Shown: piece by piece, positions 17,474-24,729 of the stretch
Layout of the letters: every line of letters starts with the position of its first letter
Position numbering within the stretch: the stretch's first letter is position 1
From: Streptomyces sulphureus DSM 40104
GTDB lineage: Bacteria; Actinomycetota; Actinomycetes; Streptomycetales; Streptomycetaceae
DNA length: 64,000 bases
Direction: 5' to 3'
Assembly (NCBI RefSeq): GCF_000381025.1
Contig: NZ_KB905815.1
Span: 62,001-126,000 of the forward strand
Notes under the pieces: model-generated
Told to the model about the DNA's origin: nothing
Seen by the model: the letters and a program-made list of their open reading frames with translations, nothing else
Databases searched by the model: none
Program-made: the position numbers and the translations under genes

Positions 17474-17513
17474 GTACAGTTGAGCGGAAGCCCTTGACCT
17501 GCACAAATGCAGG
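17474..17513 (+). promoter_or_regulatory. Possible panD promoter/operator with dyad
   Basis: The spacer before panD has a -10-like TACAGT at 17474-17479 and, downstream of it, TTGACC at 17494 overlapping the dyad CCTGCACAAATGCAGG (17498-17513; 6-bp arms, 4-base centre). The dyad could be an operator or a 5'-UTR hairpin. Neither promoter assignment is firm. Confidence 0.35.
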
Positions 17514-17540
17514 CAGGGAGCCCACACTTCTGGAGTTGCG

Positions 17541-17981
17541 ATGCTGCGCACCATGTTCAAGTCGAAGGTCCACCGCGCCACCGTGACCGAGGCCGACCTG
17601 CACTACGTCGGCTCCGTCACCGTCGACGCGACGCTGATGTCCGCCGCCGACCTGCTCCCCGGCGAGCTGGTGCACATCGTCGACATCACCAACGGGGCCC
17701 GGCTGGAGACGTACGTCATCGAGGGCCAGCCCGGCTCGGGGGTCATCGGCATCAACGGAGCGGCCGCTCACCTGGTCCACCCCGGGGACCTGGTGATCCT
17801 GATGAGCTACGCGCAGGTGGACGACGCCGAGGCGCGGTCGCTGAAGCCGCGGGTCGTCCACGTCGACGGGGCCAACCGCATCGTCGGGCTCGGCTCCGAC
17901 GCGTCCGAACCCGTCCCCGGCGGAGAGGCGCGGCGCAGTCCGCACGCCGTCGGCGCGGGGCTCGAACACCCGGCGGGCTGA
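17541..17981 (+). CDS. panD: Aspartate 1-decarboxylase (pyruvoyl-dependent)
   Basis: A 146-residue PanD proenzyme that converts L-aspartate to beta-alanine for pantothenate and CoA synthesis. Self-cleavage is expected between Gly24 and Ser25 in [13 protein letters not shown], producing the pyruvoyl group. The conserved [21 protein letters not shown] stretch (here [17 protein letters not shown]) and [20 protein letters not shown] are present. The last 30 residues, after [11 protein letters not shown], extend beyond the core. CTGGAG lies just upstream of the ATG. The gene is alone, without panB or panC in the window. Confidence 0.95.
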   Translation: MLRTMFKSKVHRATVTEADLHYVGSVTVDATLMSAADLLPGELVHIVDITNGARLETYVIEGQPGSGVIGINGAAAHLVHPGDLVILMSYAQVDDAEARSLKPRVVHVDGANRIVGLGSDASEPVPGGEARRSPHAVGAGLEHPAG

Positions 17982-18081
17982 GCGCGAGCGGGCGCGTCCG
18001 GAGGAATCGGCGCCGCGTCCGCGCGCGAGGTGACTTCCGTGCAGGGCGTGTCCTGGAACGCCCGCCGGGGGTTCTCCTTGC

Positions 18082-18540
18082 ATGCGTCATGCGATCCCTC
18101 TGCTCGCCGTCCCCCTGCTCCTCGCCGCCTGTACGACGGTCGACGGGCGCGGAAGCGCCCCGCGCCCTGAGGAGCGCCGCAACACCCCTTCCGCATCGTC
18201 GCGTTCGGTCCCCCAGCGGACGGAGAGGGCCGGCGTGCCAGAGGCGAGCGCCGAGGCCCCGGGGCTCGCAGCGAGCACGGAGCCGCCCCGCACCGACGGC
18301 TCGAACCCGCGGCAGCGCCACGCTACGCGCCCGCGCGACCCGGAGCCCGACCGTCGCGAGCCCGCCGCGCCGCAGCCCGCGCCCGAGGCGGAGGCGGAGC
18401 CCGAGGCGGAGGCGCCCTCACCGCCGGGACCGCGGGTGTCCGCGCGGCCGTCCTCGGAGATCGCGCACCTCTGCGAGTTGGGGCGCGACGGCGCCGTCGG
18501 GCCCGACGTCGTCGCCGCCTGCCGTCGACACTACGGGTGA
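18082..18540 (+). CDS. Small proline/alanine-rich lipoprotein, unknown function
   Basis: A 152-residue protein with a lipoprotein signal peptide: MRHAIPLLAVPLLLAAC, with the lipid-modified cysteine at position 17. A long low-complexity Pro/Ala/Glu/Arg region (about residues 20-125, including an EAEAEPEAEA stretch) acts as a linker to a short C-terminal segment HLCELGRDGAVGPDVVAAC. I do not recognise the family. The two C-terminal cysteines may pair. No coupling with panD (100 bp away) is visible. Confidence 0.75.
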   Translation: MRHAIPLLAVPLLLAACTTVDGRGSAPRPEERRNTPSASSRSVPQRTERAGVPEASAEAPGLAASTEPPRTDGSNPRQRHATRPRDPEPDRREPAAPQPAPEAEAEPEAEAPSPPGPRVSARPSSEIAHLCELGRDGAVGPDVVAACRRHYG

Positions 18541-18805
18541 CCGGACGCCGCCGGCTTCCTGAACGTGGTCAACGGTGCGCGTTTTCCTGCGGGTTGGGCC
18601 GCTCTGCGGTGGCCGAATCCACGCGGGACGGGCGTGGGGGCGCTGCGTGTCGCCACTCGTCGAGCCTCGTGAGAGCCCGCCCCGCCGCGTCGGACAAGCC
18701 GGCTGTTCAACGGCGCTTGGGCACAGGCGCATACGGAGGCCGGGACGCGCGGGGAAAGGACAAGACCCGTGGCGGAGCGCATGGTCTTCATGCATGCTTC
18801 GCCGC

Positions 18806-19130
18806 ATGGTTTCTTCGGTGGAGAAACGCGGTGGTCGACTGTGCAGACGCCTACGGGCTGGCTCAGTTCCGGAGCACGGTGACGGGCTGCCCTGTGCACC
18901 CGGGCGACCCGGAGGTGCCGCTACCGCTCCCCGAGGGGCCTGCGCTCGTCTTCATCCAGGTCCCCGAGCCGAAGACCGTCAAGAACCGGCTCCACCCGTG
19001 CCTGCGTCCCTCCGCCTCGAGGGAGGAGGAGGTGGAGCGGCTGGTCGCTTCCCTCGTCGCCGACCGCCGGGAGCCTGACTCGGGATGGGCGGTCCTCTCG
19101 GATCTGAACGCTTCTAACTACCGGTTCTAG
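18806..19130 (+). pseudogene. VOC (glyoxalase-like) family pseudogene, frameshifted and 3'-truncated
   Basis: The frame reading NAVVDCADAYGLAQF, VTGCPVHPGDPEVPLPLPEG, ALVFIQVPEPKTVKNRLH and EEEVERLVASLVADRREPD is unmistakably a VOC-superfamily protein. The ATG at 18806 is in a different frame: removing one T near 18812-18815 restores M-V-S-R-W-R-N-A-V-V-D. After WAVLSD the expected PEGNEF-type ending is replaced by LNASNYRF and a stop at 19130, so the 3' end is lost close to where the low-GC island begins. A longer open frame from 18537 is not a real gene. Confidence 0.75.
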
Positions 19131-19169
19131 AGTAGCGGACCTGTCCGCCCAGGTCAGCGGGTATGCGGA

Positions 19170-19237
19170 GGCCCCGACCATGCGCCACGGGCGCAGCACA
19201 CGGACGGGGCCGGTTGTACCCCTCACAGCCGGGCTGT
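19170..19237. other. Inverted repeats at the island edge, possible terminator
   Basis: GGCCCCG (19170-19176) pairs with CGGGGCC (19205-19211) around an inner TGCGCC-ACGG-GCGCA hairpin. A second dyad, ACAGCCGGGCTGT, lies at 19225-19237, directly past the stop of the minus-strand small-gene operon. They could end that transcript. No other content is visible between 19131 and 19240. Confidence 0.45.
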
Positions 19238-19240
19238 CCG

Positions 19241-19405
19241 TCACCGGTCGTGAAGGGTGGCTTCTCCGTTGAGCTTGGCGCGCATCCGGGCCAGGAGGTC
19301 AAGCTTCGCTTCGCCTTGCTTGCACGTGGCAGCGTCGTCCTTGTCGGAAAGGCTTCCGCCCTTCACGCTGCCCTTCGGCGGTCTCTTCCGGCCTGGCTTC
19401 GTCAT
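19241..19405 (-). CDS. Small basic hypothetical protein (54 aa)
   Basis: A 54-residue lysine/arginine-rich protein beginning MTKPGRKRPPKGSVKGG and ending in an amphipathic LDLLARMRAKLNGEATLHDR. No family is recognised. It is the last of four overlapping small genes: its ATG shares a base with the TGA of the 34-residue gene upstream (TGATG). Lower GC than the flanks and this compact arrangement are typical of integrated mobile elements. It is a real gene by context rather than by homology. Confidence 0.55.
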   Translation of the reverse strand: MTKPGRKRPPKGSVKGGSLSDKDDAATCKQGEAKLDLLARMRAKLNGEATLHDR

Positions 19406-19509
19406 CACATGTTCCCTGTCAGCGCGGCAGTGATGATGAGGCCGCACAGCGCCGCTGAGCCCATGACGAACGTCAGCCACGCGATACGGCCCACAAACCG
19501 TTTCACCAT
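19405..19509 (-). CDS. Very small membrane protein (34 aa)
   Basis: A 34-residue peptide, MVKRFVGRIAWLTFVMGSAA followed by a second hydrophobic half CGLIITAALTGNM, forming one transmembrane helix with a positive N-terminus. It overlaps the upstream cysteine-rich gene by seven bases and the downstream gene by one. Single-helix proteins of this size occur among transfer and spread genes of Streptomyces integrative elements, but a specific role cannot be assigned. Confidence 0.5.
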   Translation of the reverse strand: MVKRFVGRIAWLTFVMGSAALCGLIITAALTGNM

Positions 19510-19688
19510 CGGATTGGCTCCCTCTTCCCGCCCGCACACACGGGGCACGCCACTTTGAAAGAGCCCCGGCACGTACGGCACCCGAAGAACCCGCAGCAGT
19601 CGGGACACCAGATCTCCCGCCAACCCGCACAGCACCCGCAGTACGACTGCACGGGCGCAGGGGGAGGCGCTTCCGGGGCGACGGTCAC
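19503..19688 (-). CDS. Cysteine-rich small protein, probable zinc ribbon (61 aa)
   Basis: A 61-residue protein with many cysteines in CxxC-like pairs: SYCGCCAGWREIWCPDCCGF, then CRTCRGSFKVACPVCAGG. Two zinc-binding knuckles are likely (rubredoxin/DnaJ-like). The GTG start shares a base with the TAG of the upstream gene (TAGTG). The proline-rich N-terminus VTVAPEAPPPAPVQ precedes the metal region. It is typical of small mobile-element proteins in actinomycetes; its function is unknown. Confidence 0.6.
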   Translation of the reverse strand: MTVAPEAPPPAPVQSYCGCCAGWREIWCPDCCGFFGCRTCRGSFKVACPVCAGGKREPIRW

Positions 19689-19882
19689 TAGTGCCCCTCC
19701 GGGTGCCTTCGGATGAACACGTTGCAGTCGCTGACCGTCGTTCCGTCTCCGCTGGCACGCGCCCAGTCCCGCACCTTGGCAAGCTCCACGCACCCAGGGC
19801 AGTCCGCTACTGGCGTCGGCTCAGGGGCAGCGCTGTACGGCAGCTCAACCGGCGTTGTGCTGAATCTCGTTGGCTCCGTCAT
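19688..19882 (-). CDS. Small hypothetical protein (64 aa), mobile-element type
   Basis: A 64-residue protein with CPGCVELAKVRDWARASGDG and a C-terminal VSDCNVFIRRHPEGH. The pattern C-x2-C, helix, ...DCNVxIRRHP is one I associate with small proteins of Streptomyces prophages and integrative elements, without known function. It is the first gene of the minus-strand quartet; the ATG at 19882 faces the divergent HTH regulator 119 bp away. Confidence 0.6.
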   Translation of the reverse strand: MTEPTRFSTTPVELPYSAAPEPTPVADCPGCVELAKVRDWARASGDGTTVSDCNVFIRRHPEGH

Positions 19883-19930
19883 GTGGCTGAGGATCGGGCG
19901 CGTCAGCGGGACGGGGGAACCACGTACGTT

Positions 19931-19980
19931 TCCCACTTCGGGACGTCCCAAGGCGGGTACAACGTCCCTAGCAACGTCCA
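19931..19980. promoter_or_regulatory. Operator-like ACGTCC repeats between divergent genes
   Basis: The divergent spacer has GGGACGTCCC (19940-19949, a perfect palindrome) followed by AACGTCCC (19961) and AACGTCCA (19973), that is ACGTCC three times at 19943, 19962 and 19974. The repeats sit between the small-gene quartet and the HTH regulator gene, the usual position for an autoregulated element switch. Confidence 0.5.
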
Positions 19981-20001
19981 ACGTGCGGGGTGACACTGAG
20001 C

Positions 20002-20751
20002 ATGCAGAACGAGCGCCTACGAGCCGTCATAGCAGCAGGGGGATGGACTCACGCCGACCTAGCCAACGCAACAGGGGTCGATCCCAAGAGCGTTGAACGG
20101 TGGGTCAACCTGGGGCGCACGCCAAGGCGGGGCACTGCCCTCAAGGCAGCCGAAGCACTAGGGGAAGACGTGCATGCACTCTGGCCAGCACTCCGGCAGG
20201 CACGCGCAGCAAGAGCAGTGAGTCCCGAATTGGTCGCGCTGTACGACCAGCGGGCGGACCTTCCCGTTTCCACCTTCGTTGACCTCTTCGCACAGGCACA
20301 GAAGCGCATTGACGTACTCGTGTACGCCGCTGTGTTCATCCATGAGGCGTATCCGCGCTTGAATGACCTTCTCCGTGAGCGCGTGGCCGAAGGGTGTTCC
20401 GTGCGAATCGCCATAGGCGACGCGGACAGCGAGAATGTCCAACAGCGCGGCAGGGAAGAGAAGTTCGGACACGGCATTGAATCGCGCTGCCGTCTCGCCG
20501 TTATGCACTACCGACCATTGCTCAGCGTGCCGGGGGTCGAACTCCGTACGCACTCAACCACGCTCTACAACTCCATCTATCGCGCTGACGATCAGATGTT
20601 GGTCAACGCGCACTTGTGGGGTGTGAACGCCTACGGAGCGCCTGTGTGGCATCTCCGGCGGCACAGCGAAGGCGGGATGTTCGACAGCTACGCCCGGAGC
20701 TTTGAAGCCGTCTGGGACACAGCACAGCCGGTACAGGAAGGCACTCAGTGA
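20002..20751 (+). CDS. Helix-turn-helix (XRE-type) regulator with C-terminal effector domain
   Basis: A 249-residue protein: an N-terminal HTH (about residues 1-60, VIAAGGWTHADLANATGVD then KSVERWVNLGRTPRRGTAL) joined to a C-terminal domain resembling DUF5919-type domains (FAQAQKRIDVLVYAAVFIHE, VRIAIGDADSENVQQRG, DQMLVNAHLWGVNAYGAPVW). The latter has a phospholipase-D-like flavour without two clear HKD motifs. An in-frame GTG at 19990 is the alternative start. It is coupled to the NUDIX gene by a GTGA overlap. This pairing is seen in Streptomyces integrative elements, where it may control element genes or immunity. GC is lower than the chromosome around it. Confidence 0.8.
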   Translation: MQNERLRAVIAAGGWTHADLANATGVDPKSVERWVNLGRTPRRGTALKAAEALGEDVHALWPALRQARAARAVSPELVALYDQRADLPVSTFVDLFAQAQKRIDVLVYAAVFIHEAYPRLNDLLRERVAEGCSVRIAIGDADSENVQQRGREEKFGHGIESRCRLAVMHYRPLLSVPGVELRTHSTTLYNSIYRADDQMLVNAHLWGVNAYGAPVWHLRRHSEGGMFDSYARSFEAVWDTAQPVQEGTQ

Positions 20752-21218
20752 GCCGCAGAGAGTTCTATGACGACCCGAACGCACCGGAGCCCAACAGTCT
20801 CGTCGTAGCGGCCTCAGCGGTCGTCGCGGATGCCGAGGGGCGCATTCTCTTGCAGCGGCGGACGGATAACGACCTATGGGCGCTGCCGGGGGGCGGGATG
20901 GAGATGACCGACTCATTGCCCGGTACGGCCGTGCGAGAGACGAAGGAAGAGACCGGCCTTGATGTAGAGATCACGGGGCTTGTCGGCACGTACACGGACC
21001 CCCGGCACATCATTGCCTACAGCGATGGGGAAGTGCGGCGGCAGTTCAACGTGTGCTTCACGGCGCGAGTCGTCGGCGGACAGCTAGCCATTTCGGATGA
21101 GTCCAAGGAACTGCGGTTCGTGGCACCGGAAGATATTGACGCGCTTTCCATGCATCACACTCAGCGGCTCCGGCTGACGCACTTCCTAGAACAGCACACG
21201 ACTCCGTATCTCGGATAG
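20748..21218 (+). CDS. NUDIX hydrolase, Pif-like
   Basis: A 156-residue NUDIX protein. The box runs from Gly49 to Leu71: GGMEMTDSLPGTAVRETKEE then TGL. The catalytic REUXEE part (Arg63, Glu64, Glu67, Glu68) is intact, but the first box glutamate is aspartate (Asp55). LVGTYTDPRHIIAYSDGEVR is characteristic of the nucleotide-hydrolysing group found in actinomycete elements. In pSAM2 a NUDIX protein (Pif) blocks incoming conjugation; a similar immunity role is inferred only from family and context. The GTG start overlaps the regulator stop. Confidence 0.82.
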   Translation: MSRREFYDDPNAPEPNSLVVAASAVVADAEGRILLQRRTDNDLWALPGGGMEMTDSLPGTAVRETKEETGLDVEITGLVGTYTDPRHIIAYSDGEVRRQFNVCFTARVVGGQLAISDESKELRFVAPEDIDALSMHHTQRLRLTHFLEQHTTPYLG

Positions 21219-21248
21219 ATCAGAACGCATACAAGGCGGAGTGTACCT

Positions 21249-22006
21249 ATGAGTGAAACGACGCTTGCGCTGGTTGCAATCATCATCTCTGTCGTGGTTG
21301 GAGCAGTGACCTTCGCCTACACACACCAGCAGATGAAGAAGGCAAGAAGAGCTAACGCGCTGACCGAGAAAGCACAGCAGGAACAAGTTCAGCCGTATGT
21401 GGTGGCTGATATCCGCGAAACCGTGCCAGGGTCGCATGTGTTCACTTTGTCATTGAGAACACCGGGCCAACCATGGCGCGGGACGTGCAGGTGACAGTTG
21501 ACCCGCGCCTTCGGACAACGCTCGGGGACGACATTGAGGAAACTCGCAACATTGAGGAAACTCTAAATGCTGCGGCGAGCCGGGAGATTTCCGTACTGCC
21601 ACCTGGGCGCAAGCTGGTTTTCCTAATGGACAACGGACATGAGTTCTTCGCCTCCGATCTGCCGCGCCGGTACACGGTAACTGTGAAGTCATCGGGGCCT
21701 TTCGGGGCGATTGAGCCACTGACGTACGTCATTGACCTTGCCGTTCTCGAACACTCGCTACTGAACACAGATTTTCTGGAGTGGAGTATGCGCACACTCG
21801 CCAAGGAATCCGTAAAGCAAAGGAAGGCACACGAGAAGCAAGCGACCGCCACAGCCAATCTCTTCCGAACGCTGACGCGTGAGCTGAGGGCTTGGCGCAG
21901 CGGTCAGCAGGAAGTCGACCAGTCAGGCAGGCGCCCGGAAATCAACCCGCCGGATGATGCTTGCAGCAGGGCGCACACCTCCGCTCACGACGACCCCTCC
22001 GGATGA
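21249..22006 (+). pseudogene. Membrane-anchored hypothetical protein broken by a one-base frameshift
   Basis: The first frame (ATG 21249, preceded by GGCGGAG) gives MSETTLALVAIIISVVVGAV (a transmembrane helix) and continues to QVQPYVVADIRETVPGSHVF. The second frame gives VIENTGPTMARDVQVTVDPR and runs to 22006 with a coiled region KESVKQRKAHEKQATATANL. Adding one T to the TTT at 21446-21448 joins them as ...HVFTFVIENTGPT..., a single protein of about 250 residues. It follows the NUDIX gene by 30 bp and has lower GC like the island. It is either a decayed gene or a sequencing error in a short T run. No family is recognised. Confidence 0.65.
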
Positions 22007-22383
22007 CGGAGCGACCTACTCGGCGCCGAGGCAACCGAGTTGGCCGGATACCGCGAGCCCCGAGGGACCCCGGGAGGCATCTCGGGCGCCGGGCCACCCG
22101 CACCGTCCGTACCGCGGAGACTCCCTGCGCGGGCGTCTCCGGGTTGCCCCGGCCCGCGTCCGCGAAGAACTCCGAGCCCGATAGGCGGAACGCACCCGCT
22201 TGGTGGCAACACGCCACCGCCCTTGTGCGCGGCGTACGCCGCCGAATGCAGCCACCTGTCGAAGCGAAGCTCCGACCCGGCGCGGGCTCAGCCGAGTTGG
22301 CCGGGGCGAGGCGGAAGCCGCGGCTCTTTGCCCCCGGACTCCACCCGCCCGCCCAGCTTCCCGCGGCAGCCCCCGTGTGCGTC
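22007..22383. other. GC-rich non-coding segment at the right edge of the island
   Basis: GC rises sharply here and no frame looks like a gene. It contains CCGAGTTGGCCGG twice (22035 and 22292). I see no tRNA, integrase or clear attachment site. Confidence 0.4.
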
Positions 22384-22728
22384 CTACCTGCGTCCGCGGG
22401 AGTGGCCGAAGAGGAGGCGGTACGCGATCAGGAGGACCAGAGAGCCCGCCACGGCGGCGACCCACATCGCCGGGTCGACGAAGTTGTTCTCGATCGGGCG
22501 GTCGAGGAAAGTCGACGAAAGCCATCCGCCGACGAAGGCTCCGGCAACGCCGATGAGGATGGTTCCCACGATGCCGCCCGGGTCGCGCCCGGGCAGCAGA
22601 ATTTTGGCCACGGTGCCCGCGATGAGCCCGAGGAGTATCCAGCTGACGATCGAGGACCCGGCAAGGTCCGAGAGCAGCGAGTCGGCGTCCGAGCCGGAGT
22701 CTGCGACATGTGCGGCTGCGATGAGCAT
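22384..22728 (-). CDS. GlsB/YeaQ/YmgE family stress-response membrane protein
   Basis: A 114-residue protein with three hydrophobic helices: IVSWILLGLIAGTVAKILLP, the glycine-rich GGIVGTILIGVAGAFVGGWL and MWVAAVAGSLVLLIAYRLLF. This is the transglycosylase-associated/GlsB family. The N-terminal 30 residues (MLIAAAHVADSGSDADSLL) are extra compared with the usual 80-90 residue form. The ATG at 22728 has GGGGAGGG about ten bases upstream; a GTG at 22764 is an alternative. It probably sits in the cytoplasmic membrane; its precise role is unknown. Confidence 0.82.
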   Translation of the reverse strand: MLIAAAHVADSGSDADSLLSDLAGSSIVSWILLGLIAGTVAKILLPGRDPGGIVGTILIGVAGAFVGGWLSSTFLDRPIENNFVDPAMWVAAVAGSLVLLIAYRLLFGHSRGRR

Positions 22729-22818
22729 GGTGGTGAGGGCCCTCCCCGTGTGATCAGTTGCCACCCCATCATGCCTGCTTGGCCTAGGGCGAGCAGCCCC
22801 GGTCCGGGACGGCCGTGG

Positions 22819-23634
22819 TCAATGCGGCCAGATCGGCGGATCGGTGCAGAAGTGCCCGCCCAGGTTCGCAGAGGCCGGGTCGTCGGGGTCCAACTCGCCC
22901 TCCCGGGCCAGGAGTTCCGGTGCGTACGCCTCGGAGTCGTCCTGCGGCTCGTATCCGAGGGCGCGTGCCGGGCCGAGGTCCCACCACAGGCGAGTGTTGG
23001 CGGACGAGCCGTAGACGACGGTATGGCCGACGCCCTCCGCTGTGAGGGCCGCGTGGACGAGACGGGCGCCGTCGGCGGGGCTCAGCCAGAGCGAGAGCAT
23101 CCGGACGGATGTCGGGCGCGGGAAGCAGGAGCCGATACGGAGCGAGACGGTCTCGATGCCGTGCAGGTCGTGATAGAGCTGCGCGAGGTCCTCGCAGAAG
23201 GACTTGGAGAGCCCGTAGTAGGTGTCGGGGCGGTGGGGCACGGCGACCCGGATGAGCGGGGCGTCGCCCGTCGGTCTCGGTGTGAAGCCCACGGCGTGGT
23301 TGGAGGAGGCGAGAACGACGCGGTCCACGCCGACCCTGCGTGCCGCCTCGTAGAGTCGCTGGGTAGCGAGGATGTTGGCGTGCAGGATCTTCTCGAACGT
23401 GGACTCCAGGGAGATCCCCGCGAGATGGACGACGGCGTCGACTCCGCGGACGGCCTCGTCCAGCTCCTGCTCGGAGGCGGCGGCCACATCGAGGGTGAGC
23501 GCTGCGGGTTCGCCCTCGACGGGTTCCAGGTCGAGGAGACGCAGCCGGTAGCCGTACTCGGGCAACAGCCCGCGCAGCAGCGTGCCGACGCCGCCTGCGG
23601 CACCCGTGAGCAGGACGGTGCGGGGTGAGGGCAT
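22819..23634 (-). CDS. NAD-dependent epimerase/dehydratase, uronate dehydrogenase-like
   Basis: A 271-residue SDR enzyme with VLLTGAAGGVGTLLRGLLPE, HLAGISLESTFEKILHANI, SSNHAVGFTPRPTGD, catalytic YYGLSK, LRIGSCFPRPTSVRMLSLWL and the ANTRLWWDLGPARALGYEP end. These follow uronate dehydrogenases (Udh, oxidising glucuronate or galacturonate to the aldarolactone with NAD+), including the RMLS-WLS segment. No other uronate-pathway genes are nearby, so the physiological substrate is inferred. The ATG at 23634 has GGAG eight bases upstream and fits the family N-terminus; a GTG at 23664 is less likely. Confidence 0.85.
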   Translation of the reverse strand: MPSPRTVLLTGAAGGVGTLLRGLLPEYGYRLRLLDLEPVEGEPAALTLDVAAASEQELDEAVRGVDAVVHLAGISLESTFEKILHANILATQRLYEAARRVGVDRVVLASSNHAVGFTPRPTGDAPLIRVAVPHRPDTYYGLSKSFCEDLAQLYHDLHGIETVSLRIGSCFPRPTSVRMLSLWLSPADGARLVHAALTAEGVGHTVVYGSSANTRLWWDLGPARALGYEPQDDSEAYAPELLAREGELDPDDPASANLGGHFCTDPPIWPH

Positions 23635-23996
23635 GACCGGAGGCTCCGTCCGTAGCGCGTTCACATGCGGGAAAGCTAGAGAAGGGTGCCCGGAGCGTCA
23701 AGAAGTCCTTGAATACGGCGAGTTGGACCGACGCTGCGGTGCACGGCGACCCATCGTTTGCCTCCTGACCATTACCAACTACTCCCTTTGCGTGCCCGAT
23801 TCAGGAGTGCGGACGAATGTCAGGGATGCGCACGGCCGCCGACTCGGCGCTCGACGGATCGGTCGATGCAGGACGGCCGTATCCGGCCAAGGAGCCGTCA
23901 TGACCTCGGAACCACCGTCCTCGACGCACACGAAGTCCGCTGGCGCGGAAAGGTGAGCTGTGCACAGCCCGACCCGGCCGAGCAAGGTGCCGTGAA

Positions 23997-24522
23997 ATGG
24001 TGGAAGTGGAGCGGCTGTTGGGCACGGAGACCGCGGGGCTCCTCTCCGAGTGGCGGCGGCGAGCCGCGGCGACGCTGCGTCACACGGTGACAGGGGCGGT
24101 GAGAGACGAGGCGACCGACGGCTTCGAGGTACTGCTCCACACCGACCCCGCGCCGCACCGGACCGGCGCCAACCCCGGTTCCCGACGCCGTCGCAGCCGC
24201 CGACGGCGCGGTCGTGCCGTGCACCGGAAGGGACGCAGGACGGGGCGCGGCCCTCACACCGTTCGTCCGGGCTGCGCAGGCGGCATGGTCGGACGGACTC
24301 GACGAGGCGGGCACCCGCGAGGCACCCGCCGACGGGCCACGTCGGACGGCACCCGTCATCGCTGCGAACCTCACCTCTGTGGCAGGACTGGGCGGCTCCC
24401 CGGAACGGCTCGACGCCGATGTTCGGCACGCACGAGCCCCCGGGACGACGGAACTCCGCTTCTACCACGCCGGATTGGCCTCCGATGCAGAACTGCGGCA
24501 CCTCGCACGGACGCTCGACTGA
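23997..24522 (+). pseudogene. Remnant of an alanine-rich hypothetical gene, 5'-truncated and frameshifted
   Basis: Two frames join into one protein-like text. The first (from 23997) reads LLGTETAGLLSEWRRRAAAT and GFEVLLHTDPAPHRTGA. The second (to 24522) reads PDAVAAADGAVVPCTGRDAG, ALTPFVRAAQ, APVIAANLTSVAGLGGSPE and TTELRFYHAGLASDAELRHL. The switch lies near 24150-24190. The ending resembles a conserved Streptomyces protein of about 300 residues with unknown role, of which the N-terminal half is missing. The flanks (23635-23996 and 24523-24729) hold nothing recognisable. Confidence 0.5.
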
Positions 24523-24729
24523 CCAGCGCCCGACGGGGACGGCCCGCACCGATGGACGACAGCGAAGGACCCCCGGGAAGCGCAGCCGTCGCAGCGCACG
24601 GCCGACCCTCCGCACCCCTCGGAGGGCGGCGACACGGACCGCCGCCGAGCCTGCAAGGGGCGAGCGACCGGCCGCCGACACGGTGCCACGGCAAAGGAAC
24701 CGCAAAGGGTGATCGCTCGTTGGGCGGGC

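Noticed and set aside
18537..19130. 197-residue open frame from GTG 18537 as an intact gene
   Set aside because: Only its last third resembles a protein (VOC family); the first part is out-of-family low-quality text and the true start is in another frame, so I call a pseudogene.
18806..22300. Complete integrative element with attachment sites
   Set aside because: No integrase, excisionase, replication or FtsK-like gene, no tRNA, and no matching direct repeats at both edges.
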